This document shows positions 50,205 to 62,036 of a stretch of DNA of 64,000 nucleotides, in pieces. The notes under the pieces were generated by a model. It saw only the letters and a program-made list of their open reading frames with translations. It was not told where the DNA came from and made no database searches. Origin of the DNA: Sordaria brevicollis (lineage: Eukaryota > Ascomycota > Sordariomycetes > Sordariales > Sordariaceae); NCBI GenBank assembly GCA_033439795.1, contig JAUTDP010000001.1:1674001-1738000 (forward strand). The letters are read 5' to 3'. Every line of letters begins with the position of its first letter. Within the stretch, counting starts at the first letter, position 1. Position numbers and translations under genes: made by a program.

Positions 50205-53200
50205 ATTAAAAGTAGCGAGCGAATTTATTTCGCTATTCCTTTTTTAATTTAATTATTAAATAGTATTTATTTAATCGTCCTAACCGAAATATTTATAATA
50301 AAATTCTTTCGGCCTTAATTCTATCGTCCAAATAAATTTAGAATTATTTTTACATTTACGGCTAATCGATTATTACGAATTATATATTTATTATCCGGAA
50401 ATATTCGAACGTAATATAGTAGAACGTTTCCCGTCTTAATCCGTACGAATAAATAAAGGTATCGATATTAGGGATTCTCTTTTAAAAAAAGAAAGCCCTA
50501 AAATTAATTACCTCTATTTTCGTTTAAACGAAGAGGAAATTCTTTACTTTCGTTAATAAATAATAATCTTTATCGTCCTCCAAAAATTAAATTCTCTTCC
50601 GCTTCTTCTTTTTCTAACCGATTATATACCGTTTTATCGCGGTATTATTAAATTTCGGGTCGAAATTAATAATTATAAATTTATACCGCCGATTTAATTT
50701 AATTACCGTTACCGCTAATTAATAATTATAATATAATACCTATTCTCTCCTTATAATGTCCTTTAATTATATTTTTCGATTAAAAGTTAAAAATTCTAAT
50801 AGTTATAATAATTAAATAAATACGCCTATTATTAGGGGTAATCCCGTTATAATCGCTATAAAATTTTCCGTTAATACCTATTCCTCCGCTTATTTAATTT
50901 TAATAATACCATTTTCCGGTCTATTAATAAATAATTAACTTTTTATTCGTTTTATTTAAATATAATTAATTATTTAGGTTATTATTTTTTAAACGAATCT
51001 AATTTAATCCGTATAGGCGAATTTCTCTTCGAAAACCTTTACCCGTTTATTAAAATAAAAGTCGAATAATAGGTAAAAAATTTCCGTTTTAAGGTTCCGT
51101 ACCGGCGTAACCTTATACGCCCCGGTAATAATTTTTAAATATTTAATTTAATATTTAATTAATTTAATTATTATCCTTCGGGGTTTATTATATATTTTTA
51201 TTAATTAATAGAAAATTAAAGCTTTATATATAATCGCGTTTCGAATATATTTAATATAAATCTCCTTCGCGTAAACGAAAGAATAACTTTAAATTTTTAT
51301 AATTAACCGGGTTAATATATTCGTTTAAATCTTTATTTTTTTTTTAATAACCTTTATATAAATTCGATAATTAAATTTATAATCTAATTAAACGTTTAAA
51401 AATTTTATTAATTCTATTAATTAAAATATAATATCCCCGAATTAAAGAATTTCCATTTTTAATACCTTCGTTTACGTAAAATATATTAATTCCGTTTTAT
51501 TCGCTTCGAATTCTATATTTCTCTCCCTTACTTATTCGGAATAAATTTCCTATACCGTTTAAAATATCTTATAATTCTCTTTAATAATCTTCATTATAAT
51601 AATAATATTAATATCGTTAACGAAACCGATTATAATTGTATTTTTAACCGTAATTAATTTATAATATAATAAAATAATAAAAAGAATAAAAAGAATTAAA
51701 GAGAAAAAGGAGCTTTAGGGTATTCCGGTTTCTATAATATAGGGAATAGATATTTCATTATCGAAAAAAAGGGAACCTCTTCGTTTATTAATAAAATTCG
51801 TTACTTATTCGAAAATCCATCGTAAGAATCGCATTTCTTATAAAATATATAATAATTACTTATAATTAACTTTATCGAATATATTTTTAAAATTAAAAAA
51901 TATTAACGACGTAACGGCTCCGAATTTTTAAACCGTATATATAATATCTATAATAATACGGATAATAAATTCGGTCGAATAATTTACTTAATTACTTATT
52001 TAACCCTCTAGTAAAAAATTAAACTCTTTTATAATTTAAATAAATTTCTTAGCAATAAACGCTTCGAAAATTTTCCCAACGTTATTTAATAATAAAATTA
52101 ACCTCTACGCGCCGGCTAACTTTTATTATACGACGGTTTTTCTTAGCTTTTTAAAAACGATTACTTTCGTATTTTTAAACCGTTATAGGAAATATTTAAA
52201 ACGAAAATTCGTAATTACGAAAACGGCTATAACTTTTCGGAATAATTCCTTACAAATTTTTAAAAATTTATTTAAATATTAATTTACGCCTAATATTTTA
52301 TTTAGAATTATCCGAAATAAAATTTCCTAAATATTTTCTTCAGTAATTAATTCGTTAATAAATAATAAATCGCTAATATTTAATAAAAGGGTTTAATTAA
52401 GTAAATAATCCGTAAGGATATTTACTTTCGGGAAGAAACGCTCGGCGAAAATATTCGCTTTACTATTATAATCTTTAATTTCTTTTATTCCTTCGTATTA
52501 TTTAAAAATTAGGAATTTAAGCGGGTTTATTAATAAATGGCTTTAAATACGGGTTTATTTTTCGAAGGTTTAAAATTTATTTAAATTCTTTATTACTTTT
52601 TCGACGCCTTTTTACTATATTATTTATTAAATTTTCGCGTTAATCCTTCTTTTCTTTATCGATACTTTTACGAACTTTATTTAATTCGAAAATATCTTTT
52701 CCTTATATTATTTCTATTATTTCCGCTTCGTATTTTTTATCGTTATTTTATATTTTAACGTTTATTACTTTACTCTTTTCCTTCGATTTTTCTTCTAATA
52801 TAAAACGAATTCCTTTATTATATTTATAAATTCTTTATCGAATTTATTAAATATAAATTTTAATTCCTCCTTCGTATCGATTTTCGCCGGGATTAAAATC
52901 TATTATAATACCGCTTTTCGTACCTTTTCTATATTTATTAAATTCCAATTATAATTTTCCTCTATTTCCGCTTTCTTAACTTTTCTTTTAATATAAACCC
53001 AAATTTCTTAAAAATAATAATTTAAATTAATTTATTCGTATTATTACGCCCTTTAATATTCGGTTTCGATTTTTAATATTATTTATACGTAATCGATTAT
53101 TTTATTTCTTTCTTCCTATATTACGTTATTTATATAAATCGGTTCCCTTTTAAAGGTAATAAATTATATACGCTACCGTCGTACTTATATAAAGAATCTT

Positions 53201-53672
53201 TCGGCTTTTAAACTAATTTTATTTTCTAAATCCTAATTAAAATAATAGAAATTAAAATCTCCGACGACTACGATTTAATATTTTATTAAGGGTTTCTCTT
53301 TAAAGAATTCGAAGAGGGGAAACCCTTATTCGTATTCTAGCATTCTATACGTTTTAATAGGGGAATAAATCGAATAAATAATTAATAATTCTTTTAAATT
53401 CTTAAACGTTATAAAAACCTAATTTTTTTTAATACGGAAATTTAAATCTTTAAAATTCTATTTCTTATTTACGTAAATAACCGCCCTCCCTTTTTCTAAA
53501 TAATCTACCCTAATATATTTATTTCCCTATAAATAATAAATATCCTCGTTTAAATTCTTACCCAATTTTTAAATCGCTATAATATTATAAATCTCCTTTT
53601 ATTCGAATAATAATTTCTTTCTTTCGTACGATTTCCCTATATTCTAATAAAATATTTTTAATTAAATTATTA
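50205..53672 (-). pseudogene. ORF2 of copy I
   Basis: Minus-strand ORF2 remnant. Catalytic region near 51605-51640 (TCGTTAACGAAACCG on the plus strand), endonuclease block near 53235-53265. RIP stops throughout. Confidence 0.8.
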
Positions 53673-55412
53673 ATTACTCTATAAAAGAGTATTTTCTAAC
53701 CCTATAAGTAAAATAAGAATAGGAATTTTTTCCTTTTAAATAACCGGTCTAACGGCGGTAATTAAATTAACGCCGCTCCGAATACCTAAACCTTAAAAAT
53801 TTGTAAACGCGTTTATCGGGCCTTTAATTATTAATTTTAATTTAATAAAAAGCCCGTTAATCCGTTTATAAATATAGCTTTTATTTCCGTTTTTAAATTC
53901 CCTTTTATAAATAATAATAATACGGGCGGTAGGGGGGGTATTAAAGAAATTAATATCCTTATTATCCTTTACCGCCGCCGGCTTTAATATAATATTTCTT
54001 TCGGAGTCCTTCTAATATATAAATAAATATAATTTCTTAGCGTATTTTATAATAACCTTCGCGATAATTTTTTTAAAAATAAAATATACCTTCTTTTTAA
54101 AGGCGTAATACTTATATTTTCTATACGGAGTATAAAAAATTAACGATTTATCTTCGTTAAATGGGTAATTCGCTTCTTTAAAACGGTCTTTATTATATTT
54201 ATCCTTACTATAATATTTATAAATATTAGCGTTATAATAAAACTTCCTTAAATATTTTACGCCCTAATAAATAAAATATTATTAAATATTAATTAAAGAA
54301 ATAAACGGTTTATAAATATACGTACCGCCCTCCTAAAAGAAGAATCCTTTATAAAAAGCTTCGGCTATTTTTATAATTATAATTTCTATTATAAAAAGAC
54401 CCCTATTTTCGCTAATTCTCTTCTTCTATAAATATATTCTAATAATAAAAGCGGTCGGATTCACTTATTATATTTTATAAATAATATCCTTTATTTTTAT
54501 ATATTCGGCGATATTCGTTTAAAAAAACCTTTTAACGATTAATATAATAATATTTAAAAATACGAACGCTTTTTCGCTAAAGACTTTTTTAACCTAAATT
54601 TAATATTATTAATATTATTCGTATATAATATTATCGAATATAATTCTATAATTTCCGGTTGTAAATAATCTTATAGCGGTTTATATAATATTAAGGGTAT
54701 TAATTTTCAAATCGTAAAATATCTTTTCGATTTAAATTTTAATTTCTTTATTCGTTCGCTTTAAATATTAAATATCGATTATAATATTTCGAATAAAGAG
54801 GGTATAATTATAATTAACGGGGAATATTTTTAGAGGGGGGGTAATAATTATAATATATTAAAGGATAAACCCGGTTTTAGGAAAAACGTCCTTTATAATT
54901 CCGGCCTATATTTTCAGCGCTTTTTTAACGTTCTTTTATAATTCCTATAAAATTATTTTCTTTAAATCGTCGAAATCCTTCCTAATAATAATTTAATTAT
55001 TATTAATTTTATTAATTTCGGAATATATTACCCTATTTTTCTTCGTAAGGATTTTCGTATATTCGTTAAATAATTTACGAATTTAATTATAATCTTCGAA
55101 CGAAATAGTATTATAATCTAAAGATTTATTTATTTTAATAATAAATTTCTTTATAATTTTATCATCTTCTTATATTCTTTCCGAAATCTTCGTAGTGCGT
55201 ATTACGTTAGGGTTATTGCAAATTAAAAATCTTACGAGCAGGTTATAAACGCTATTTTCGAATTTATAATTACCGCTATTAATTGCTATCGGTAATAACG
55301 ATATATCGTCGTCGCTATATTCGTCGTAAAATATCGTAAGGGACGTAAAAGACCCTCCTAAATCGATTCCCGTTATTAATTTTCGTTTTAGAGCGCTCCT
55401 CGATTAGAAATC
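53670..55412 (-). pseudogene. ORF1 of copy I
   Basis: Minus-strand gag-like remnant; proline tract G7 preceded by AGA at 54832-54841, consistent with ten original positions. Zinc-knuckle-like block near 54080-54140. Confidence 0.7.
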
Positions 55413-55440
55413 GGCGTTTCCAGTTCTAAAGTAGTTTTTT

Positions 55441-55856
55441 GCCGTAACGAAGATTATTAAAAAGAATTATAGAATATTTTAAACGGTATAGGAAATTTAC
55501 TCCGAATAAGTAAAAGAGAAAAATATAAAATTTAAAACGAATAAAACGGAATTAATATATTTTACGCGGACGAAGGTACTAAAAACGGAAATTTTTTAAT
55601 TCAAAGATATTATATTTCGACCGACGGAATAAATAAAATTCCTAAGCATTTAATTAAATTATAAATTTAACTATCGAATTTATACGGAGGTTATTAAAAA
55701 GAAAATAAAAATTTAAACGAATATATTAACTTAATTAATTATAAAAATTTAAAATTACTCCTTTATTCGTATAAAGGAGATTTATATTAAATATATTCGA
55801 AGCGTAATTATATATAGAACTTTAACCTTCTATTAACTAATAAAAGTATATAATAA
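55441..55856 (+). pseudogene. ORF2 of copy K, post-catalytic part
   Basis: Plus-strand ORF2 fragment after the reverse transcriptase core; continues at 62051-63020. Confidence 0.75.
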
Positions 55857-55870
55857 ACCCTAAAGGATAA
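55857..55870. repeat. Target-site duplication of copy L (left)
   Basis: ACCCTAAAGGATAA, exact repeat at 62037-62050. Confidence 0.85.
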
Positions 55871-56784
55871 AGTAAGATTCTTATTCCCTAACTAAATTTA
55901 TAGCATTAATATAATATAGGGTCTATTTCCGATTCCCTGTAGGATAAAACCGTAGGCGTTAAGCGCCCCGGATAAAAACCCCGGTTATATTTCCTAGCGC
56001 GGACCTATCCGCGCTACTTCTTCGGCGTTTTATAATTGCAATATATACTTACCGCTAACGTAATTAATATTTATTTTATCCTTTCTATTTATTATTGCGC
56101 TAAAATATTAAATTATTCCGTTTTCTTAATTTATTATCCCGTCCTTTATTTATTACTACTTTCCACCTTTTACTTCCCCGTTTATTTACCCTTTTAACCG
56201 TTATTAAACCTCCTAACCGTTAAATTTTCTTTTATTCTTTTTATTTTCTTCTTCCCCCTATTACGGTTATATTTTTATTATAATTTATATTAATATAAGG
56301 ATTTCCTTCCCTTAAATATAAAAATCCCTTATCCTTTAGGTTTTTTTAAATTTTTTCTTCCTTTAATAATAATAATCGATTCGAAATAATCATTCCCCGT
56401 TAAAAATACGTTAAAGCGCTTTATAAAATAATAAAAACCTTTAACGAGGATAAGGGTAAAAATTCGTCTCCTTTTTACCTTCTTTCGCTAATCTTTATAT
56501 TTAATACGGTTAATACCGATATTAAAATTAATTTTAAATATATTATTAAATTCTTTATTAATAATAAATTCTTTTATATATTAAAAAAAGGGTAAATTTT
56601 CCCTCCGTTACGTTTTATCCTTATATTAATTTTTCCGAAACTATATCCATACTCCTCCGTATTTTACTTATACCTTTTAATTAATTAAAACCCTTTTACG
56701 GTTTAATAAATTCTTAATTAAATAAAAATCTTCCCCTTATTTTCGTTCTAATACGTTAATAAATAAAAATAAAAGAAAAAGAAG

Positions 56785-59700
56785 AAAAGAAAATTAAAAA
56801 TAGCGAACGAATTTGTTTCGCTATTCCTCTTTTAATTCGATTATTAAATAGTATTTATTTAATCGTTTTAACCGAAATACTTATAATAGGATTCTTTCGG
56901 CCTTAATTCTATCGTTTAAGTAAATTTGGAATTATTTTTACGTTTACGGTTAATTAATTATTACAAATTACGTATTTATTATTTAAAAATATTCGAACGT
57001 AATATAGTAAAACGTTTTTTATCTTAATTTATACGAATAAATAAGGGTATTAATATTGGGGATTTTCCTTTAGAAAAGGAAAACCCTAAGGCCGATTACC
57101 TCCGTTCTCGTTTAAACGAGGAGGGAATTCTTCGCTTTCGTTAATAGATAATAATTTTTATTATCCTCCGAAGGTTAGGTTCTTTTCCGCTTCTTTTTTT
57201 TTTAATTAATTATATACCATTTTATTATAGTATTATTAAACTTCGGGTCGAAGTTAGTAATTATAAATTTATACCGCCGATTTAATTTAATTACTACTAT
57301 TATTAATTAATAATTATAATATAATACCTATTTTCTTTTTATAGCGTTTTTTAATTATATTTTTTAATTAAAGGTTAAAGGTTTTGGCGGTTATAATAAT
57401 TAAGCGGGTACGCTTATTACCGGGGGCAATCCCGTTATAATCGCTATAAAATTTTCTATTGGTATTTATTCTTCTATTTATTTAATTTTAGTAATATTAT
57501 TTTCCAATTTATTAATAAATAGTCGACCTTTTATTCGTTTTATTTAAATATAATTAATTATTTAAATTATTATTCTTCGGACGAATTTAATTTAATTTAT
57601 ACGGGCGAATTTCTCTTCGAAAGCCCTTACCCGTTTATTAAAGTAGAAGTCGAATAGCGAATAAAAAATTTCCGTTTTAAAATTCTATATTAATGTAGCT
57701 TTATACGCTCTAATAACGATTTTTAAATATTTAATTTAGTATTTAACTAATCCGATTACTATTTTTCGGAGTTTATTATATACTTTTATCGATTAATAAA
57801 AAATTAAAGTTTTATATATAATTGCGCTTCGAATATATTTAATATAAATTTCCTTTATGCGAGCGAAGGAGTAATTTTAAATTTTTATAGCTAATTAGAT
57901 TAATATATTCGTTTAAATTTTTATTTTTTTCTTAATAACTTCCGCGTAGGTTCGATAATTAAATTTACGGTTTAATTAAACGCTTAAGAATTTTATCGAT
58001 TCTATTAATCGAAGTATAATATCCCCGAATTAGAGAATTTCCGTTCTTAGTACCTTTATTTATATAAAATATATTAATTCCGTTTTATTCGTTTCGAATT
58101 TTATACTTCTCTTTTTTATTTATTTGGAATAAATTTCCTATACCGTTTAAAGTATTTTACAATTCTCTTTAATAATTTTTATTATAATAATAATATTAAT
58201 ATTATTAATAAAACTAATTATAATTATATTTTTAATTATAATTAACTTATAATATAATAAAATAATAAAAAGGATAAAAAGAATTAAAAAAAGGGGGGAG
58301 TTTTAAAGTATTCTAGCTTCTATAGCGTAGGGAGTAGATATTTCGTCGTTAAAGAAGAGGGAACCTTTTTATCCATTAACGAAATTCGCTATTTATTTAA
58401 AAATTTATTATAAGAATCGTATTTCCTATAGGGTATATAATAATTATTTATAATTAATTTTATTAAATACGCTTTTAAAATTAAAGAATATTAGCGATAT
58501 AACGGCTCCGAATTTCTAAATTATATACGTAATATTTATAACAATACGGATAATAAATTCGGTCGAACAATTTATTCGATTATTTATTTAATTCTTTAAT
58601 AGGAAATTAAATTTTTCTACAATTTAAATAAATTTTTTAATAACGAGCGTTTCGAAGATTTTCTTAATATTATTTAATAATAAAATTAGCCTTTATACGC
58701 CGGTTAATTTTTATTAAACGGTAGTTTTTTTTAGCTTTTTAAAAATAATTATTTTCGCGTTCTTAAATTACTATAGGAAATATTTAAAATAAAAATTTAT
58801 AATTGCAAAAACGATTATAGCCTTTCGGAATAATTTTTTATAAATTTTTAAAAATTTATTCGAATATTAATTAACGCTTAATATTTTATTCGGAATTATC
58901 CGAAATAAAACTTTTTAAATATCCTCTTCGGTAATTAATTCGTTAATAAATAACGAATTATTAATATTTAAAGTAAGGGTTTAATTAAATAAATAATTTA
59001 TAAAAATATTTACTTTCGGGAAGAAATATTTAGCGAAAATATTCATTTTACTATTATAATTTTCGATTTTTTTTATTCCCTCGTATTATTTAAAAATTAA
59101 GAATTTGGGCGGGTCTATTAATAAATAATTTTGGGTATAGGTTTATTTTTCGAGGGTTTAAAATTTATTTGAATTTTTTAACGCCCTTTTAACGCCTTTT
59201 CGCTATATTATTTACTAAACTTTTACGTTAATCCTTTTTTTCTTTATCGATACCTTTACGAATTTTATCCAATTTGAAAATATCCTTTCCTTATATTATT
59301 TTTATTATTTCCGCTTTATATTTTTTATTACTATTTTATATTTTAATATTTATTATTTCGCTTTTCTCCTTCGATTTTTCTTCCGGTATAGGACGAATTC
59401 CTCTATTATATTTATAAATTTTTTATCGAATTTATTAAATATAAATTCTAATTCCTCTTTCGTATTAATCTTCGTTAAGACCGAAATCCGTTATAACGCC
59501 GCTTTTTAAACTTTTTCCGTATTTATTAAATTCTAACTATAATTTTCTTTTATTTCCGCTTTTTTAACTTTTTTTCTAATATAAATTTAAATTTCCTAAG
59601 GATTATAATTTAAATTAATTTATTCGTACTATTACGCCCTTTAATATTCGGTTTCGATTTTTAATATTATTTATACGTAATTAATTATTTTATTTCTCTC

Positions 59701-60260
59701 TTCCTATATTACGTTATTTATATAGGTCGATTCCCTTTTAAAAGTAATAAATTATATATATTATTATTATACTTATATAAAGAATTTTTCAACTCTTAGG
59801 CTAATTTTATTCTTTAAATTCTAATTAGGATAATAAAAGTTAAAATTTCCGACGGTTATAATTGAATATTTTATTAGAAGTTTTTTTTTAAAGAATTCGA
59901 AGAGGGGAAATTTTTATTCGTATTTTAATATTTTATATATTTTAATAAAGAAATAAATCGAATAAACGGTTAATAACTCTTTTAAATTTTTAAACGTTAT
60001 AAAAGCCTAATTTTTTTTAACGTAGAAATTTAAATCCTTAAAATTCTATTTTTTATTTATATAAATAACCGCCTTCCCCTTTTTTAAATAATCTACCCTA
60101 ATATATTTACTATCCTATAGACGATAAATATCTTCGTTTAAATTTTTACCCGGCTTTTAAATCGCTATAATATTATAGATTTCCTTTTATTCGAATACTA
60201 ATTTCCTTCTTTCGTATAATTTCGTTATATTTTAATAAAATATTTTTAATTAAATTATTA
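56785..60260 (-). pseudogene. ORF2 of copy L
   Basis: Minus-strand ORF2 remnant of full length. Catalytic region near 58195-58225, now heavily A/T; endonuclease block near 59840-59870. RIP damage is among the heaviest in the window. Confidence 0.78.
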
Positions 60261-62000
60261 ATTATTTTATAAAAAAATATTTTTTAACCCCATAAACGAA
60301 ATAAAAATAGGAATTTTTTCTTTTTAAATAGCCGATTTAGCGGCGGTAATTAAATTGGCGCTATTTTAAGTACCCGAACCTTAAAAATTCGTAAACGCGT
60401 TTATCGGATTTTTAACCGCTAATTTCGATTTAATAAAAAGCCCGCTAATCCGTTTACGAATATAATTTCTATTTCCGCTTTTAAATTCTTCTTTACGAAT
60501 AATAATAATACGGGCGGTAAAGGGGGTATTAGGGAGATTAATATCTTTATTATCCTTTACCGCCGCCGGTTTTAATATAATATTTTTTTTAAAATCTTTC
60601 TAATATATAAAAGAACGTAGCTTTTTAATATATTTTACGGTAACCTTTATAATAAATTTCTTAAAAATAAAGTATACTTTTTTTTCGAAAGCGTAATACC
60701 CGTACTTTTTATACGGAATATAAAGGATTAGCGATTTATCCTTATTAAATAGGTAATTTACTTCTTTAAAGTGGTCTTTATTATATTTATTTTTATTATA
60801 GCGTTTATAAACGTTAATATTATAATAGAATTTCCTTAAATATTTTACGCCTTGATAAATAAAATATTATTAAATATTAATTAAAGAGGTAAACGGTTTG
60901 TAAATATACGTATTGCCTTTTTAAAAGAAAAATCTTTTATAGAGAGCTTCGGTTACTTTTATAATTATAATTTCTATTATAAAAAGTCCTCTATTTTTAT
61001 TAATTCTCTTTTTCTATAGGCGTATTCTAATAATAAAAATAATTAAATTCGTTTACTATATTTTATAAATAATATCTTCTATTTTTATATATTTAGCGAT
61101 ATTCCTTTAAAGGAACCTTTTAGTAATTAACGTAATAATATTTAAAAATATAAATATTTTTTCGCTAAAGACCTTTTTAATTTAAATTTAATATTATTAA
61201 TATTATTTACGTATAGTATTATTAAATATAATTTTATAATTTCTAATCGTAAATAATTTTATAATAGTTTATATAATATTAAAGGTACCGGTTTTCGGGT
61301 TACGAAGTATTTTTTCGATTTAAATTTTAATTTCTTCGTTCGTCCGCTTTAAATATTAAATATCGATTATAATATTTTAAATAAAGAGGGTACGGTCGTA
61401 ATTAACGCAGAATATTTTCGAAGGGGGGGTAATAATTATAATATATTAAAAAATAAATCTAATTTTAAGAAGAATGTCTTTTATAATTCCGGCCTATATT
61501 TTTAGCGCTTTTTTAACATTTTTCTATAATTTTTATAGAATTATCTTCTTTAAATCGTCGAAATCCTTCTTAATAATAATTTAATTATTATTAACTTTAT
61601 TAGCCTTAGGGCGCGTTACCCTACTTTTTTTTATAAAGATTTTCGTATATTCGTTAAATAATTTACGAATTTAATTACAGTTTTCGAATAAAATAGTATT
61701 ATAATCCGAAGATTTATTTACTTTAATAATAAATTTTTTTATAATTTTATTATCCTTTTACATTTTTTCCGAAATTTTCGCGGTATACATTACGTTAGGG
61801 TTGTTATATATTGAGAGTCCTACGAGCGGATTGTAAATACTATTTTGAAATTTACGGTTGCCGCTATTAATTATTATTAATAATAATAATATATTATCGT
61901 CATTGTAATCGTTGTAGGATATCGTAAGGGACGTAAAAGACCCTCTTGAATTTATTCCCGTTATCGGTTTTTGTTTTAGAGCGCTCCTCGACTAGAAATC
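60258..62000 (-). pseudogene. ORF1 of copy L
   Basis: Minus-strand gag-like remnant. Proline tract G7 preceded by GAA at 61421-61429. Zinc-knuckle-like block near 60680-60740. Confidence 0.7.
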
Positions 62001-62036
62001 GGCGTTTCCGGTTGTAAAGTAGTTTTACCTTTTTTT

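Larger units (their letters stand above)
49807..55440 (-). mobile_element. LINE copy I, main piece
   Basis: Rest of copy I after copy J: end of the 3' module, ORF2, ORF1 and the 5' end (AACTACTTTAG on the minus strand, near 55426-55436). It abuts plus-strand copy K at 55441 with no visible target duplication. Confidence 0.88.
55441..55870 (+). mobile_element. LINE copy K, first piece
   Basis: Plus-strand copy starting at the equivalent of about 14081 in copy D, right after the reverse transcriptase catalytic motif. It is cut by copy L; duplication ACCCTAAAGGATAA at 55857-55870 and 62037-62050. It cannot be the missing part of copy H, because H already contains this region. Confidence 0.85.
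55871..62036 (-). mobile_element. LINE copy L, with internal deletion
   Basis: Minus-strand copy with both ends and a target duplication, but 6166 bp rather than about 6970. The missing 800 bp lie in the 3' module: at about 56697 the sequence jumps from the equivalent of 43660 to that of 44465 in copy J. The conserved 5' end is near 62024, followed by about 12 extra bases. Confidence 0.88.

Noticed and set aside
41487..55870. Twin-priming inversion explaining copies I and K
   Set aside because: Copy I is a complete element from tail to 5' end, whereas twin priming would give one element with an inverted 5' part.
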